Part shown: piece by piece, positions 22,555 through 33,640 of the stretch
Layout of the letters: each line of letters starts with the position of its first letter
Numbering within the stretch: the first letter of the stretch is position 1
From: Favolaschia claudopus
Taxonomy: Eukaryota; Basidiomycota; Agaricomycetes; Agaricales; Mycenaceae
Assembly (NCBI GenBank): GCA_037176885.1
Contig: JAWWNJ010000001.1
Location: forward strand, 1,116,001-1,180,000
Length of the DNA: 64,000 bases
Reading direction: 5' to 3'
Translations under genes and position numbers: made by a program
The notes under the pieces: generated by a model
Seen by the model: the letters and a program-made list of their open reading frames with translations, nothing else
Told to the model about the DNA's origin: nothing
Databases searched by the model: none

Positions 22555-23017
22555 TCAGAATAGTCGAACCTGCAGTTACCTCGACGTGCACCAGGATTTA
22601 CTTAAATACAGGTCTCTTCGTGAGGACCGAGCGCCGCCCGAACGAGGCGCATTGCACGGAGGGTTAACCTCCGATACGAGGCATCCTGCAGTCGAACGCC
22701 GTCGTCATTGGAGGGATGACATTGCTCGGGCAAGACACGGCGACCGAGGGTCACTCGATGTCACTGTCCAATCACATGCGTTCGGCTGCATAGCCTTTTG
22801 CTGGACGGTAATCCATCGAGTGCTGAAGATACTGAGAGGTCCGTGTTCGTACGCTCATCGGCATCGTCGTAAGCTGAAGTTATTTAGATGGACTTGAATC
22901 GGCGAGCGACATTTCCGATTCGAGTTTTGACGAAGAGTTCATGTGAACCTCGGTTATGCATGAGTGATACCGAAGCCGGCGCACGACACCTATCCTGATA
23001 TCGTGAATCGCAAACGA
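22555..23017. other. Intergenic, transcription-factor promoter
   Basis: About 460 bp upstream of the Zn2Cys6 gene and downstream of the F-box/ankyrin gene, both minus strand. No coding or RNA feature recognised. Confidence 0.5.
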
Positions 23018-24286
23018 CTAATCCCCCTTTTCATGCCGGGAGAGCCCAATCCTCGAGCGCAGGATGGCGTCCTGCGCATGAGACTCCAGCACTTCCACAA
23101 TTTTGGGAAAACCAGCTGACACGGCGATATCCACCGCTGTGCGTCCCTTGTGATCAACCTTGCATAGTGGTCCTGCCCCAAATTGTAGGAGAAGCTCTAC
23201 AAAAGCTTTATTCGCATTCCATATTCCGCAAAAATAATGCAGTATTGTTCCTCCGGTGCTGTCTTCCGTGTTCGGATCGACCGCGCATTCGAGAAAGAAG
23301 AGAAGAATTTCGATACTGGTGCAGGAGAAAAGCACGCTGCGCTGGTCCACATCTAGAATATGGACATTTGCCCCGCCTTCGACGAGTGCACGGACAATGT
23401 CTAGATGCCGAGCGTAAACTGCTCTTGCCAAAGCATTGCCGAGGTCTGGATTGGCGCCTGAAGCCAGAAGAAGCTGGCACAGCTCAAGATTGTTTCTATC
23501 GGCAGCATAATAGAGCGGCGTGCGTTTGAAATAGCTCTCCAAGAAATTGACGTCGGCACCCTCTGCGATCAGATATCCAGAGATTTCAGCATTCGCCGCC
23601 TTTGCTGCTTCCATGAGAGCCGTGTTCAGATAGGGCTGTCTGTCTGACGAATGGGGGGATGGCGGGATGGGGGCTAAGAGTTTGGCAACATCGATTTGGC
23701 CATGACGTGCCGCATAAGTCAAGGCTGTCCCTCTGTCTGGATTGTGCACCCAAGCCATGGTTTTCGCTTCGCCATGCGAGGCTTGGTACATCTCCAACAG
23801 CTTTGCGACCATGGGTGTATAACCTTGTTGCGCGGCAGCATGAAGAAGGCCGCACGATCGATATTCGAAGTCGACTATCGAGGACAAACTAGCCCCGGCG
23901 GAGACAAGCTGGTGAATCGTATTTTCCGATTGATGCTGTATGGCAAAAGCGAGGGCCTGTTCACTGAGAACACAGTTGCTGGCACAACCACGATAGAGAG
24001 TCCAGTTCACCTAATTCCCACTCATGAATCTCGGAGTATCTAGCCAAGAGAGACTGCAATTCACCGCGTTATACAATGCAACGCTCGTCTGACACATCGC
24101 GTTCATAGAAGGGAGATCGGGCTCTTCAAGCACAACTCGAATGGCTCTTCCGTAGCACTGCTGAACAATGGTGCGTCGAGACAGAAACGAAAGGATAAGT
24201 TGGATGAGTTCCAGAGGAAGGTTATGAAGGGTAGTAGACTCTCCAGAGAGCCGCATCGTTGCAAGACTATGGCGCCGTATTAGCAT
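23018..24286 (-). CDS. F-box protein with ankyrin repeats
   Basis: Probable substrate receptor of an SCF ubiquitin ligase. ATG at 24286 (an alternative is 24253) leads to the F-box LHNLPLELIQLILSFLSRRT at residues ~20-40. An in-frame TAG near 24012 is removed by a 54 bp phase-0 intron (donor GTGAAT, acceptor TTAG), joining LYNA to VNWTLYRGC. Nine or so ankyrin-like units follow, including GLLHAAAQQGYTPMVAKLLEM, TALTYAARHGQIDVAKLL, TPLYYAADRNNLELCQLLLA, DIVRALVEGGANVHILD, TILHYFCGIW and TAVDIAVSAGFPKIVEVL. Length about 400 residues. Target unknown. Its promoter side faces a transposable element and a second F-box gene. Confidence 0.85.
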
Positions 24287-24684
24287 TTCAGATGAAGACT
24301 TGTTGTGGTTGAAGCAGGAAATGAGTTGGAAATAAGCGCTAGTTTGAGCGCCGTCGGCCGATGAGATCTAGAGCTCTTATTCTCACTATCTATCTTTAGA
24401 TAGTATAGTAGGGTCTTGGGGTGCCCTAAGTCGTTGTGATGGGTGGCTATGTGCATCATTGGGGTTTTTCGGCCGTACGCACGGACCATCAGGCTGTTCA
24501 ATGAATTGACGCTTGGGCCACTGGGCTGCCCAATGAATTGGCGCTCGGGTTACAAGCCAGGTTTTCGGCCGAATGCTCAGGCTTGGCTCAGGCACGGGAC
24601 CGCGAAAAAATGGAGTCTTCAGACTCTTGTAGATCTGTCTTCGCATAAAACAAATTCATTTCTTTTATTCACTGAAAGTCTGGG
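24287..24684. other. Upstream region of F-box/ankyrin gene
   Basis: About 400 bp. It contains a short palindrome (CTATCTATCTTTAGATAGTATAG, ~24391-24411) and a direct repeat, CAATGAATTGACGCTTGGG / CAATGAATTGGCGCTCGGG, near 24500-24550. No gene. Confidence 0.45.
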
Positions 24685-26668
24685 ATATAATATGGCTGGA
24701 GTTACTGGACAAAAGTAGTGTGAGCCTGCATGATCATGCATGACAGTGCGTGGTCATGCATGTGTGCCCATGGTCATGCATGAACTTGAATGTTCATGCG
24801 TGAGGGATGCATGATGGCCGATTTTGCCTGATCTCGAGCATGCAATGACCATGGATGAGATGTTGAGGTTTTGTTACCTTAATATTCTACTAGCTTGCCA
24901 TGCATGTTTGCTTCATCCATGGTCATTCATGGTCATTCTGACAATTTTCAACTTCGGTATTTATTTGATCCGAAGCACTTTTCCATCAATTTTGATGTAC
25001 AGATTTGGCAGAAAAGCAGCGCAGCGAACTATTTACTTCCCAGTGAACACTGTTCGTTGAAAATTATAGAGCTTGGTCTATAGCCTTATCTTATTTTATC
25101 TCTTCTGTATCCCATAGGTAAATTGGCTCCGACTCGGATTCATTGTGGACGGAGGTTACATAGGTCTAGGTGCCTACATCTGGAAAAAGACCCTGGCTAT
25201 AGGGTACCATAAAGAGTCTGGTAGAGCTGTAGACGGGGAGACAGGTCCCCTAAATTTAGAGCCCCCCAGCTTGAATATAGAACACTATAGAGCGCATAGA
25301 GCATTAGAGGCGTAGAGCGAGAGAGCGTGTAGAGCCTTGTAGAGCTGTGTAGAGCACATCATTATCCCATGGCAACATGCCGATCTGTGGCCGGTTATCT
25401 GAACTCTCATTACTCGCACAATACATCCAGGCACAGATGGTGGAAAACGAGATATATTGGCGCTATACGAGAAAACAGTGGTATGGAAATCGAAAAGAGG
25501 ATGTAGGCAGCATGTAAATGAGAAACTGCGACCAAGTCAGATAGGGCAGACGAAAGGGGGAACGTGATGACATACCATCGGCCCGAATCCGACACAATTC
25601 CGTCCTCACAAAGGAACATTCGAAACCAAGCGGCCATGAGCCCGGAGACTGTTCGAGGCCTTGAAATCGTGAAAAAGTTCTTGAGTTAACCAGTATCTTG
25701 AGTGTCTTGCACCAGGTCTTGAAACTTGAGACCTTGAGCCTTGAATCTTGACGACATTCCGTCGTCCGAGTCTTGACGGCGAATTGCTCGCAGCGTCTTC
25801 CGGTCTTGCAAAACGGTCGACGTGTGAAGGAAAGGCACAGAGCTCCAGGACCATGGACGGCAACTTTGAATATAGCAGGACTTGAAGCTTGAAGCTTGAA
25901 GGCTTTTGAGAGGGGATTTGAGGCAGCGAAGGGAGGGACATGGTGGGAGGAAGCAAGGTGAGTTGGTGACGTGTCGGTCACACAGGCTTCGGAGTTTGAA
26001 AGACTTGAAAATTTTTTGGTTCAAGTCGTCGTTGGCTGAGCTGTAATCAGAGTTGGATGTCATAGCGGCTTGTTTATAGAGGCCACTAGAGAACTGACTG
26101 TTTCTAGAGCTGCCGCCACAATGAAGAGAAGAGGTCTCTATGTAGCTCTATACAGACACCTCGGCTCTATCCGGATCTAAATAGAGATCGTGCCGCTATG
26201 ACGCGCAGCAGGCTCTATCTGCCAGAAACCGATTTCCAGATGTACTACATTTGCATCGATTCTATGAGCATTGCTAAAGAGCATTTAGATTTTAGCCAGC
26301 CTAGCGCTACTATACAGTCAGAATTTACACAGCTTGAGAGTGCCGAGAGCTCAGACCACTATTAGTTCTCTGCAATTGAACTACAATTCGATAGATCAGC
26401 GAACCGCCGGAAGCCGAAGCTCTCCCCGAGAAGCCGAATGGACTGGAATTCTTCGGCATCAGGAATCATGACCATTCCGTGGTCATGAATGGAAAAATTT
26501 GCTTGAAGAACTTCATTAAATTCATGCCCATTGGCCACTCATGCACGTTAATCGATGCCGGACAGGTCACCATGAATGACCATCGAGGTTCATGGATGAT
26601 CACGCATGGGCATGGATGTCACGCGTGACCATCCTACTTTTGTCCAATAAAGCCCGTCATAATATAAG
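24685..26668. mobile_element. Outer non-autonomous inverted-repeat element (~1.98 kb)
   Basis: The left end (from ATATAATATGGCTGG at ~24685 through GGACAAAAGTAG) and the reverse complement of the right end (to ~26668) match at 27 of 34 positions. The core GGACAAAAGTAG is identical at both ends. Just inside, both ends are packed with CATG-containing words (CATGCATGA, CCATGGTCATG) in opposite orientation, i.e. subterminal repeats. If the core alone is the terminus, CTGGAC..GTCCAA at 24705-26647 is flanked by TA, as for Tc1/mariner-type elements. No transposase is encoded. It contains a second nested element. Confidence 0.6.
25177..26242. mobile_element. Nested inner inverted-repeat element (~1.07 kb)
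   Basis: CATCTGGAAA at 25177 and its inverse TTTCCAGATG ending at 26242 are both flanked by TA. The left subterminal region (25210-25360) repeats GTAGAGC/TAGAGC words and the right (26060-26220) has the inverse GCTCTA words. This gives an imperfect inverted organisation typical of non-autonomous DNA elements. The centre has CTTGA-rich simple sequence (CTTGAAG tandem near 25885). Frames on the minus strand here are low-complexity and not called as a gene. Confidence 0.5.
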
Positions 26669-26765
26669 TGGAGTATGATAGTGGGCTCTGCCGCGCATGC
26701 GCGGGCCGACTGGGATTATAAGTTATGAGGCTTTCGTTTCGGCCGAAGGACTCTTCACCTTCACC

Positions 26766-28114
26766 ATGTCCCACATTTCTACTCTCTCAACGCTACGGGC
26801 ACATCTGGATCAGCTCGAGTCCGCAATCCACTCGGCGAAACGGAAAGTTGTCCTCCGCGACTTAAAACTGAAGCGCAGCCAGGGTCGACGGAAACTGAAT
26901 CTCATCCTCGATCCCATAGCGCGCTTGCCACTCGAATTGCAATCCGAAATTTTTGCGCTCTGCATGCCGTCCGATTCATCTCCACAGAGACCTAATTATC
27001 GAACGGTACCCATGCTCTTTCTCGGTGTCTCTCGATTGTGGCGCGACATTGCGCTTGCCACACCCAAATTGTGGACTCGGCTCCGCATGGAATCGTTGCC
27101 ATGCGAGCCTGGCTTCGTCAAGTTCTGTAGACGCTGGATTGAGCGCGCTAAATGCATGCCGCTCTCGCTTGCGCTTCAGGGCGACCTTGTTATCGAGGAT
27201 AACATTCGCGACTTCCTAGACGAGTGTGGTCACCAAGTGCACCACTTATTTCTCGACGTCGATAATTCGGTTGATGCTGGCGCCTCGGAGGACCGCCTAA
27301 TCAAGATCGAAGCGTCCTTCCCTTCCCTCAAAACCCTGTCTATCACTGGTATGAGTGGTAGCTATCCGGACGATTCAGTAGGTATCACCAACCCGACCGA
27401 CTTCACGCACCTTTTAGATGCGGCTCCGGTGCTTGAAACTTTCACTCTGCGACATCTGCATAAACACTATAGCTCGCGCGAAATTCTAAGCTCCTCAACT
27501 TACACGTCACTGGAACGGGTTCATCTGGGTTCCACCTGGAATGACCAATGGGCTTCTGAAGATTTTCTGGGGTACCTTACCCTTCCTTCACTCAGAGATC
27601 TCTGCGTTGGGGAATTTTATGACGTCGAGGAGTTCACTGCTTTCTTAATTCGCTCCTCTCCTCCATTGGATTCATTGCGTATGAGCCCAGAAAAGCGGTC
27701 ACGGGAGCATTTGGCCGCTTGTTTTCGCCTTATTCCAACTCTCACAACGCTCACCCTTGATGGCGTTTACAATATATGTGTCGTACGTATGTTGGGCACT
27801 TCCATGGATGTCCTTCCAAATCTGCGCCACCTCACAATCACTACGGATCCTCTCCCCCCCTCTCACACCCTCCAGAACAGTTGAATGGAGCAGCGTGGGA
27901 TACCATTCTAAGGACACTGAAGCGCCGCGCATCTCGCCACTCACAACTCAAAACATTCCAAGTGGCCTGCGCAGCTCCCGTTCAAGCGTGTGTCGCTCGC
28001 GAACTTCGAAAGCTAATCAGCGATGGATTAGAGATCCACGTCGGAGAGTTAGGGAACGAGCCTTTCAGAGAGGATTTGGTACGTCTTTTCTTTTACGAAT
28101 TTCCTCATAGCTGA
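26766..28114 (+). CDS. F-box/LRR-like protein with one frame break
   Basis: Agaricomycete F-box protein. ATG at 26766 (MSHISTLSTLRAHLDQLESA) leads a coiled N-terminus. The F-box region is LDPIARLPLELQSEIFALCM, followed by VSRLWRDIALATPKLWTRL. LRR-like units follow (FPSLKTLSITGM; LLDAAPVLETFTLRHL; LTLPSLRDLCVGEF; LIPTLTTLTLDGV; VLPNLRHLTITTDPLPP). The frame is then lost in a run of seven C at 27854-27860. A sequence with eight C would continue as LSHPPEQLNGAAWDTIL to VRLFFYEFPHS, stop at 28112-28114, giving the expected ~450-residue length. The ATG lies only ~100 bp from the right end of the transposable element, whose ATATAAG may act as its TATA box. Confidence 0.75.
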
Positions 28115-28694
28115 CATTTCGTACACAGGTTCAGGTCTGTAAACCCGGGTGTATGTCATGTCTGTACAGGTCGGGCCGCCTCTTACAGACTTGGGATGAT
28201 CCAGAGACCTGACAACTGCCAGGAGACGGACATTCTTCCAACTTCAGTGATGCACACGTCCCAACTGATCCCGCCCTCGTCCCCGACCCCCAATATTCAT
28301 GCTCGCCCCATAATTCATTGCATATGCATCACATCCCTGAGTCGAATGGTAGGATGTACCGGGTTTCTTACCGTACAACCCACCCGTCCGAAATTGGTGG
28401 GAATGATATGCATATGGCGACGTATTGTAAACCTTGTATCCTGTGATGAATAACCTCCAAATCGTTTGTATCCTGTAAAATTTCGCATTGAATGTATTGT
28501 CAATCGTATCGAAAGTCTGACTCCAAGAGCTCGAAACAGCGAATATCGACCAAGCTTATAGCGGCGACGATTTACTTACTCGGGATCTTCCGAGGATGAT
28601 CTTGATCATGAACGACTGCTTCTCTCGAAGTTGCTGACGGCGAAAAAATTATGAAGCGGCTGTTATTGCTTCGAATTACCCGCCCCCTTTAAGG
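28115..28694. other. Intergenic before MITE
   Basis: About 580 bp of F-box gene 3' flank with no recognisable feature. Confidence 0.5.
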
Positions 28695-28696
28695 TA

Positions 28697-29108
28697 CTAT
28701 CCTAACCCGTGATGTGTCCTTGACCCGTGAAGTGAACTCTTTTCTGATCCTCACCCCGTTTTCGCTCTCTGGTGCTCAGAAAAAATCAACGACAATTCTT
28801 CTTACATTCTGAGCCCGTATGTCGATTTTGAGACCCATACCTTGCATGTAGCGGACTAGACAAATGAAAAGGATGTTTTTGTGACATTTTGTGACCCTGC
28901 CAAACGCCTGCCAAAATGGAGTTCACTTCGTGTCCCCACCTCGGAAGGTTCATCCTCCCAGCCGCGCCGACTCATAAATCCTCAAAATATTCAGGGATGT
29001 TTACTACATGTGGCTATATATACACTCTAATGCCGAAGGAAAAATACGTGGAATTTGGAACAATATGGGCCTTCATCAATTTCGAGGACACATCACGGGT
29101 TAGGATAG
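28697..29108. mobile_element. MITE with perfect terminal inverted repeats
   Basis: CTATCCTAACCCGTGATGTG, extended by TCC (28697-28719), is repeated exactly in inverse orientation, ending at 29108. TA flanks both ends, so the inverted match is 25 nt counting the TA. Length about 412 bp with no coding capacity. TA target duplication and size fit a Tc1/mariner-derived MITE. Its right end lies 54 bp before the SDR-B start codon, and it contains TATATATAC (~29014), a possible TATA source for SDR-B. Confidence 0.8.
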
Positions 29109-29162
29109 TAAGGAAGACGAGATATCAGGTCCCCGAATCGCGCGCAGACAGCTCCAAGTCCA

Positions 29163-30266
29163 ATGCCTTCATACGTCGTCACTGGTGCCTCTAGAGGAAT
29201 AGGTGTTAGTGGACAAATTGAATCTCTCTCAGTTTTCAGTCGTCAATCGATGAAGCTCTTGCTTTCAGCTTCAATTCGTCAAGCATCTCAGTGCCAACGA
29301 CGAAAACCAAGTCTTTGCTATCGTCCGCAACAAGTCTACAGCCAAATTTCTCCATGAACTCTGCGAGTCGAGGGGAAACGTCACGATCCTCGAAGCAGAT
29401 GTCACTGACGCCAAAGCTTTGAATGTTGGTGGAAGGACATGATCTCAGCTTCCCATGATTATACTAACGATAATTGATACAGCTTGCAGCGGCCGAAGTT
29501 GCAAAGGCGACAGACAATAAATTGGATTACCTGATCAATAACGCTGGATCCAGCACTCTGCCCGGATTTACCATAGATCAATTGTGATTTCCCTTCTTCG
29601 AAATGGTACATACCTTGCTGACATGTCTCCAGTCCAAGTCCAGACGTTCTCGAGAAAGATCTGCTCGACAATGCAAGTTAAATTCGTATGCATTGATTTC
29701 CTGAAATCCTCCACTAACGCGTATTTTTCAGTTCAAGAACAACACGATCAGCGTGGTACACAGCACGAACGCCTTCCTCCCTCTCCTCAAGAACGGCTCG
29801 ACAAAGAAAGTGCTCACCTTGAGCAGCGGTGTCGGCCATCTGGGCTTCACGCTGCAATCCGGCATGGCCGGTTCAGTGTCCTACGCCATCGCGAAAGCGG
29901 CTTTGAATATGGCTGTCGCCAAGTTCGCTGTACAGTATAAAGCCGAAGGATTCGTCTTTCTGTCGATCAACCCTGGTTCAGTGGACACATCCGCCACACA
30001 AGTTGCTCCATGTCAGTCACCAGCCTTTTTCTTCTGTGATTCAGATCCAAAGTACATTTTCTCAACGGTAACTTGCAGGGCCGGCTGGAGGGGTTAAGGA
30101 GATTGAGATGCTCATGGCGGGCTTGTCGAACATAATGCCGACCATTCCTCCTCCTATATCGACCGAGGAGTCGGTCAGGATGCAACTGGAGGTCTTTTAC
30201 AATTGGCCCATAGAACGAAGCGGCGAGATGGTGTCGCACTTTGGTAACGATACACGATGGTTATAA
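29163..30266 (+). CDS. Short-chain dehydrogenase SDR-B, paralogue of SDR-A
   Basis: NAD(P)-dependent SDR of 268 residues. Exons 29163-29204, 29269-29424, 29483-29583, 29633-29672, 29732-30011 and 30079-30266 sum to 807 bp, in frame. Motifs are YVVTGASRGIG, LDYLINNAGS, LSSGVG, the catalytic SYAIAKAAL (YxxxK) and PGSVDTSATQ. All five intron positions and phases equal those of SDR-A, and four of six exons have equal length. Intron 4 (29673-29731) uses a GC-AG pair with donor GCAAGT, where SDR-A has GTACGT. The MITE ends 54 bp upstream. Substrate unknown. Confidence 0.9.
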
Positions 30267-30507
30267 ATGCGTATCATACTGTTGAGTTTTCAATTTTATG
30301 ACCTCTTGCTGTTATTTCCGTTTCTTTTGCGGGCTGGCCCGTGCGTATCACTTGCCGTATCGCAGAGCGACTCGGAGGCGAAAATATCAAGTATAACCTC
30401 TGACGCTAGGTGCACAAGCCTTGACAGAAACGCATGATATACGCATAAAAATAACACAAAAGCAAAGAACGAAACAGATGGTAGATACATATGTACAACT
30501 CAGCCCT

Positions 30508-31468
30508 TCACTGCAACACTCCCAATTCATCCGAAGCAAGGGTCTTACTCCGCACTGGCTTCACCGCTTGTCGAGGAGGCAAGTAACTCTCGGCCTCAAC
30601 AGATCCCGGAGTCGGGAAAAAATACGGGGCCGCGTAAGGTTGTGTACGAAGGGTTTGAGATCGCTTTGGGATAGCACGGCCTATATCTTGCGAATGCCGT
30701 GATTCGTGAGACGGCCGGCCATCTGAGACTGTTACACCCTCCTGTTCCACCATTGACACAGAAGCTGAATGGCGGGACCATCTCCAGGACGACGTTTCCG
30801 TGTCGTCGGCGTGCAGCGATGCTCTCTTGTGTAATGCGAAGAGCTGGGATCTCCGCTTCTCCGCCACAGGTTCATTTGTCTCAGCAGCTAGGGAAACATT
30901 AGAGACAAGCACGATGGTGAGATCGGGTGTTCTTACTTGTTACGCTGGACACACTCGTGGCCTTGCGGGACTTTCTTCGGTGTAATATCCCGTCCAACGA
31001 AGATGGGTGCGGGAGGTGGAAATTGATAGACGGGTGGCGTGAATGTAGGGTTTTCAGAACCGAGTCGTCCACCGAGGTATGCGTCGTCGATACATTTGCA
31101 TCTAAGTGGGAAGTCGCCCAAAAGGCAGGTGATGGGGGTGCAGAGTCGGACCGTCGTTGTCGACGCCCTGGTGTGTTCCGGAAGTCCGGCCGTTCGTCGT
31201 GAGAGTTCTTGCGTGCTGGCTCATGCGCGCTGTCCCTGCGGGGAGTCGAAAGACTGCTACTGCTTGTGTGCGTAGAAGTTGAGCTGCTCGGAGTCGTTGA
31301 AATGGTGGAATCACTAGGTGTCTCCACACAACGCGATTGGCGCCTCGACTCGGAATGAATGGAGTTTCGTAGCGTTCGACGTCGACGAATTGTGGCCGCA
31401 ACAGCGTCGCCGTGGCCAGCATGAAGGGGGTAGAATAAACGAAGTAAAGTCGACAAAACGCTCTTCAT
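30508..31468 (-). CDS. Disordered basidiomycete protein of unknown function
   Basis: Two exons (30937-31468, 30508-30887) give 303 residues from MKSVLSTLLRLFYPLHAG. I do not recognise a domain. The protein is Ser/Thr/Arg/Pro-rich (STPSSSTSTHTSSSSLSTPR-type tracts) with many basic patches and likely phosphorylation sites, and ends in a segment rich in SRHSQD and PTPGS. The start is uncertain. A TATA-like CTTATATAC lies near 31650, and an earlier ATG at 31589 opens MEARSRRLFLASAGFLFASI, a likely membrane segment. Joining that exon to this frame needs an intron I could not place convincingly. Moderate confidence that a gene is here, low for its exact start. Confidence 0.6.
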
Positions 31469-32112
31469 CCCCGCGTAAGCCGATGCACTGCAAGACCAAC
31501 AGCGACCTTGAGCTTACCAGCGTGAAACCAATTGAAGCAAAAAGAAAACCAGCAGAAGCAAGAAACAAACGTCGAGAACGAGCCTCCATGGCGGCAGCGA
31601 CTGTCAAAGCCAACAGCTGAGAGGGAGGGAACTCGGCCGTTGCTCAGTATATAAGTAGACGCGCTTTCTGATACGTCGCCGAGATGCGCAGATTAATTGA
31701 TTTCGGTGGAGTAATGGAGGTATCCGTATAGCCAACATCAACGAAACAGTTCGGTCTTAGGGCGTAGGCAGTGTTCTCCGGCGGTCGTATTGAGCATTGA
31801 ATGGGCTTGCATGCCGTTGGATTCTTGGTTGAGGATGGCAGTGAAGGTCAAGATTGCAATTTTGATGCCAACATCATTGACAGCCGAGAAGATTTTATCT
31901 TATCGCTCTTCCCAATAATAATAAGGCAATGGTCCCGCCTAAGATCAAGAGAGGTGCACTTTGACAAGAGACGCTCGTTCACAGAATCTGAAATGGCCAT
32001 GTTACTTTGTGGAATTAGAATTGGGGATCATCTGCAAGCGTAGGAGCGATCGCGATTGTTGATCTCTGAAATCCTAATAGTAATATCTCTTGAGTCTTCC
32101 GAACGAATGCAC
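31469..32112. other. Intergenic with possible upstream exon
   Basis: About 640 bp between two minus-strand genes. 31520-31589 may be a first exon of the preceding protein (see that entry). The rest shows nothing recognisable. Confidence 0.45.
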
Positions 32113-33640
32113 TTATGCTACGCCCCGCTCTTTGGAATACTTTTCGACCTCCTTCCGCAGAGTCTCCCTCTGAACATACGTCCGCTCCATGATATCTTCA
32201 CACCCATCCAAATCCTTGTCCGCATTCTCCCACACCCCAATCATCTCGTCCATGACGGCCATAAGCTGGTTAGGCAGCCAGGTCACAATGGGGCTCCCTC
32301 CCGTCGCCGTTGGATGCTGAGTCTTCTTGAGGATATATTCCCTCGTGAAGCACCAGTGTCGCCAGCGGAAGTCCCGAACCTGATTCAGGATGCGCAGATA
32401 GGCACTCGTAGAATCCCGGTCGGAGAGTGCGTACTCCTTCACGCCGAGGTTGCGTGAGCGGTTGTTAACATATTCCAAAAACGCTTTGTGGTTTCCGGGG
32501 CGATACTGACGGAAGTCCTTCAAGATATCGGTGAGCGGGGTGGCGGGCATAGAAATTTGGAGGAAATTGTCGCAAAGTGGAATCATGCTGTCGTTTGCAC
32601 CAGATTCACCGCGGAAGGAGAGCGGTTCATCCGAAATACCCTCATAGATGACGCCTGAGCTTTCTCATGAGTGAAAAAAATTCAGCAAAATTATGACCTT
32701 ACCGTTGGGGAACATGGATTGAGACGTGATTCCAAAAATAAATGTTCTGAACGAGGTATAATCGTTTGCTCTGGATTTGTCCCACATAGTGTCCATGACA
32801 GAGTTGACTTTGGTCAACGCTGCGACGATTGTCTCCAGTCCATCAATAAAGGAGGACCGGTCGTCGGCGGCGCAGGCGTTGAGGGCAGAGACCACGCCCG
32901 CGATCAGTGGTCCAGAGTTTCGAACCATATCGACGTGAACCAAGACAAAGCCGGCCTCGGAAGACGTGTGGTCAAGTCCATGTTCGAAGGCGCGAATGAG
33001 ACGGAGGTTAGAGTATTCGAGCCCTTTCGAAGCGTCCGCGAGCCTATAATTATACAGCGCGTAGGAACCTGCGTATTCCATGAAGGGTTTAAAACCAGCT
33101 CTTTAATGCTCGTCAGCGGCAAAGGACGATTCGAAAGCCGGGAAACATACATTTCAGCACATCGAGAGATGGGCAAGGATATGTTTTTGGGTAGGGTTTG
33201 ACGACCTAGACCATATGGTTCTCCCTTGAGGAAACGCTCGTGGCAGGGTTCAAGAAGGTACGCCGAGGCCAAGAAAGAGTAGTCGCGATAGAGGGCGTTC
33301 TGAAGTGGAAGATTGTCTATGACGTGGTTCAGCGAGGCGGCGAAGAAGTCCTGAATTATCTTAACATACCCGCATATTTTTCAACCGCCGAGGTGAGATC
33401 TGGCAGCTCCTTCAAGACAGTTTCGCCGAGAGTGCCATTCGCGAGTAAGCCGGGCGTTCCATCGAATTTCTTGATGGGCATGCGAGTGAGGATAGACTCG
33501 AGGACATCGAATTCTTTAGGGAGCGAAACGATGGGCTCTGCTCTTGGCAGGAAACCTCTGGTGGTAGACACAGAGAAAGCAGGAAGCCGAGTGTCTTCGG
33601 GACGGGTGTCGTGGAGAACAGTGAATGTACCAACAGTCAT
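32113..33640 (-). CDS. Indoleamine 2,3-dioxygenase (tryptophan/kynurenine pathway)
   Basis: Heme enzyme opening the indole ring of tryptophan to N-formylkynurenine, first step of de novo NAD synthesis (BNA2 type). ATG at 33640 (MTVGTFTVLHDTRPEDTR). Conserved blocks: LPLQNALYRDYSFLASAYLL, EPYGLGRQTLPKNISLPI, FKPFMEYAGSYALYNYRL, HVDMVRNSGPLIAGV, FGITSQSMFPNGV and, in the last exon, FRWRHWCFTREYILKKTQHP containing the proximal heme His, then TATGGSPIVTWLPNQL. Introns are short and canonical. Between AVEKYAG and IIQDFFAASL (near 33371) the frame shifts by one; an extra G in the GGG tract would restore it (AGYVKIIQDFF). The only GT..AG there is 19 nt and out of frame. I lean to an assembly error because everything else is intact. 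Confidence 0.85.

Noticed and set aside
24006..24020. In-frame TAG between F-box and ankyrin parts, apparent pseudogene
   Set aside because: A standard 54 bp phase-0 intron (GTGAAT..TTAG) removes the stop, so the gene is intact.
25463..26063. Minus-strand frames of 116-172 codons inside the inner element
   Set aside because: They arise from CTTGA-type simple repeats and carry no transposase-like motif.
33352..33371. 19-nt GT..AG stretch as an intron of the dioxygenase
   Set aside because: Too short for a fungal intron and its removal does not restore the conserved frame.
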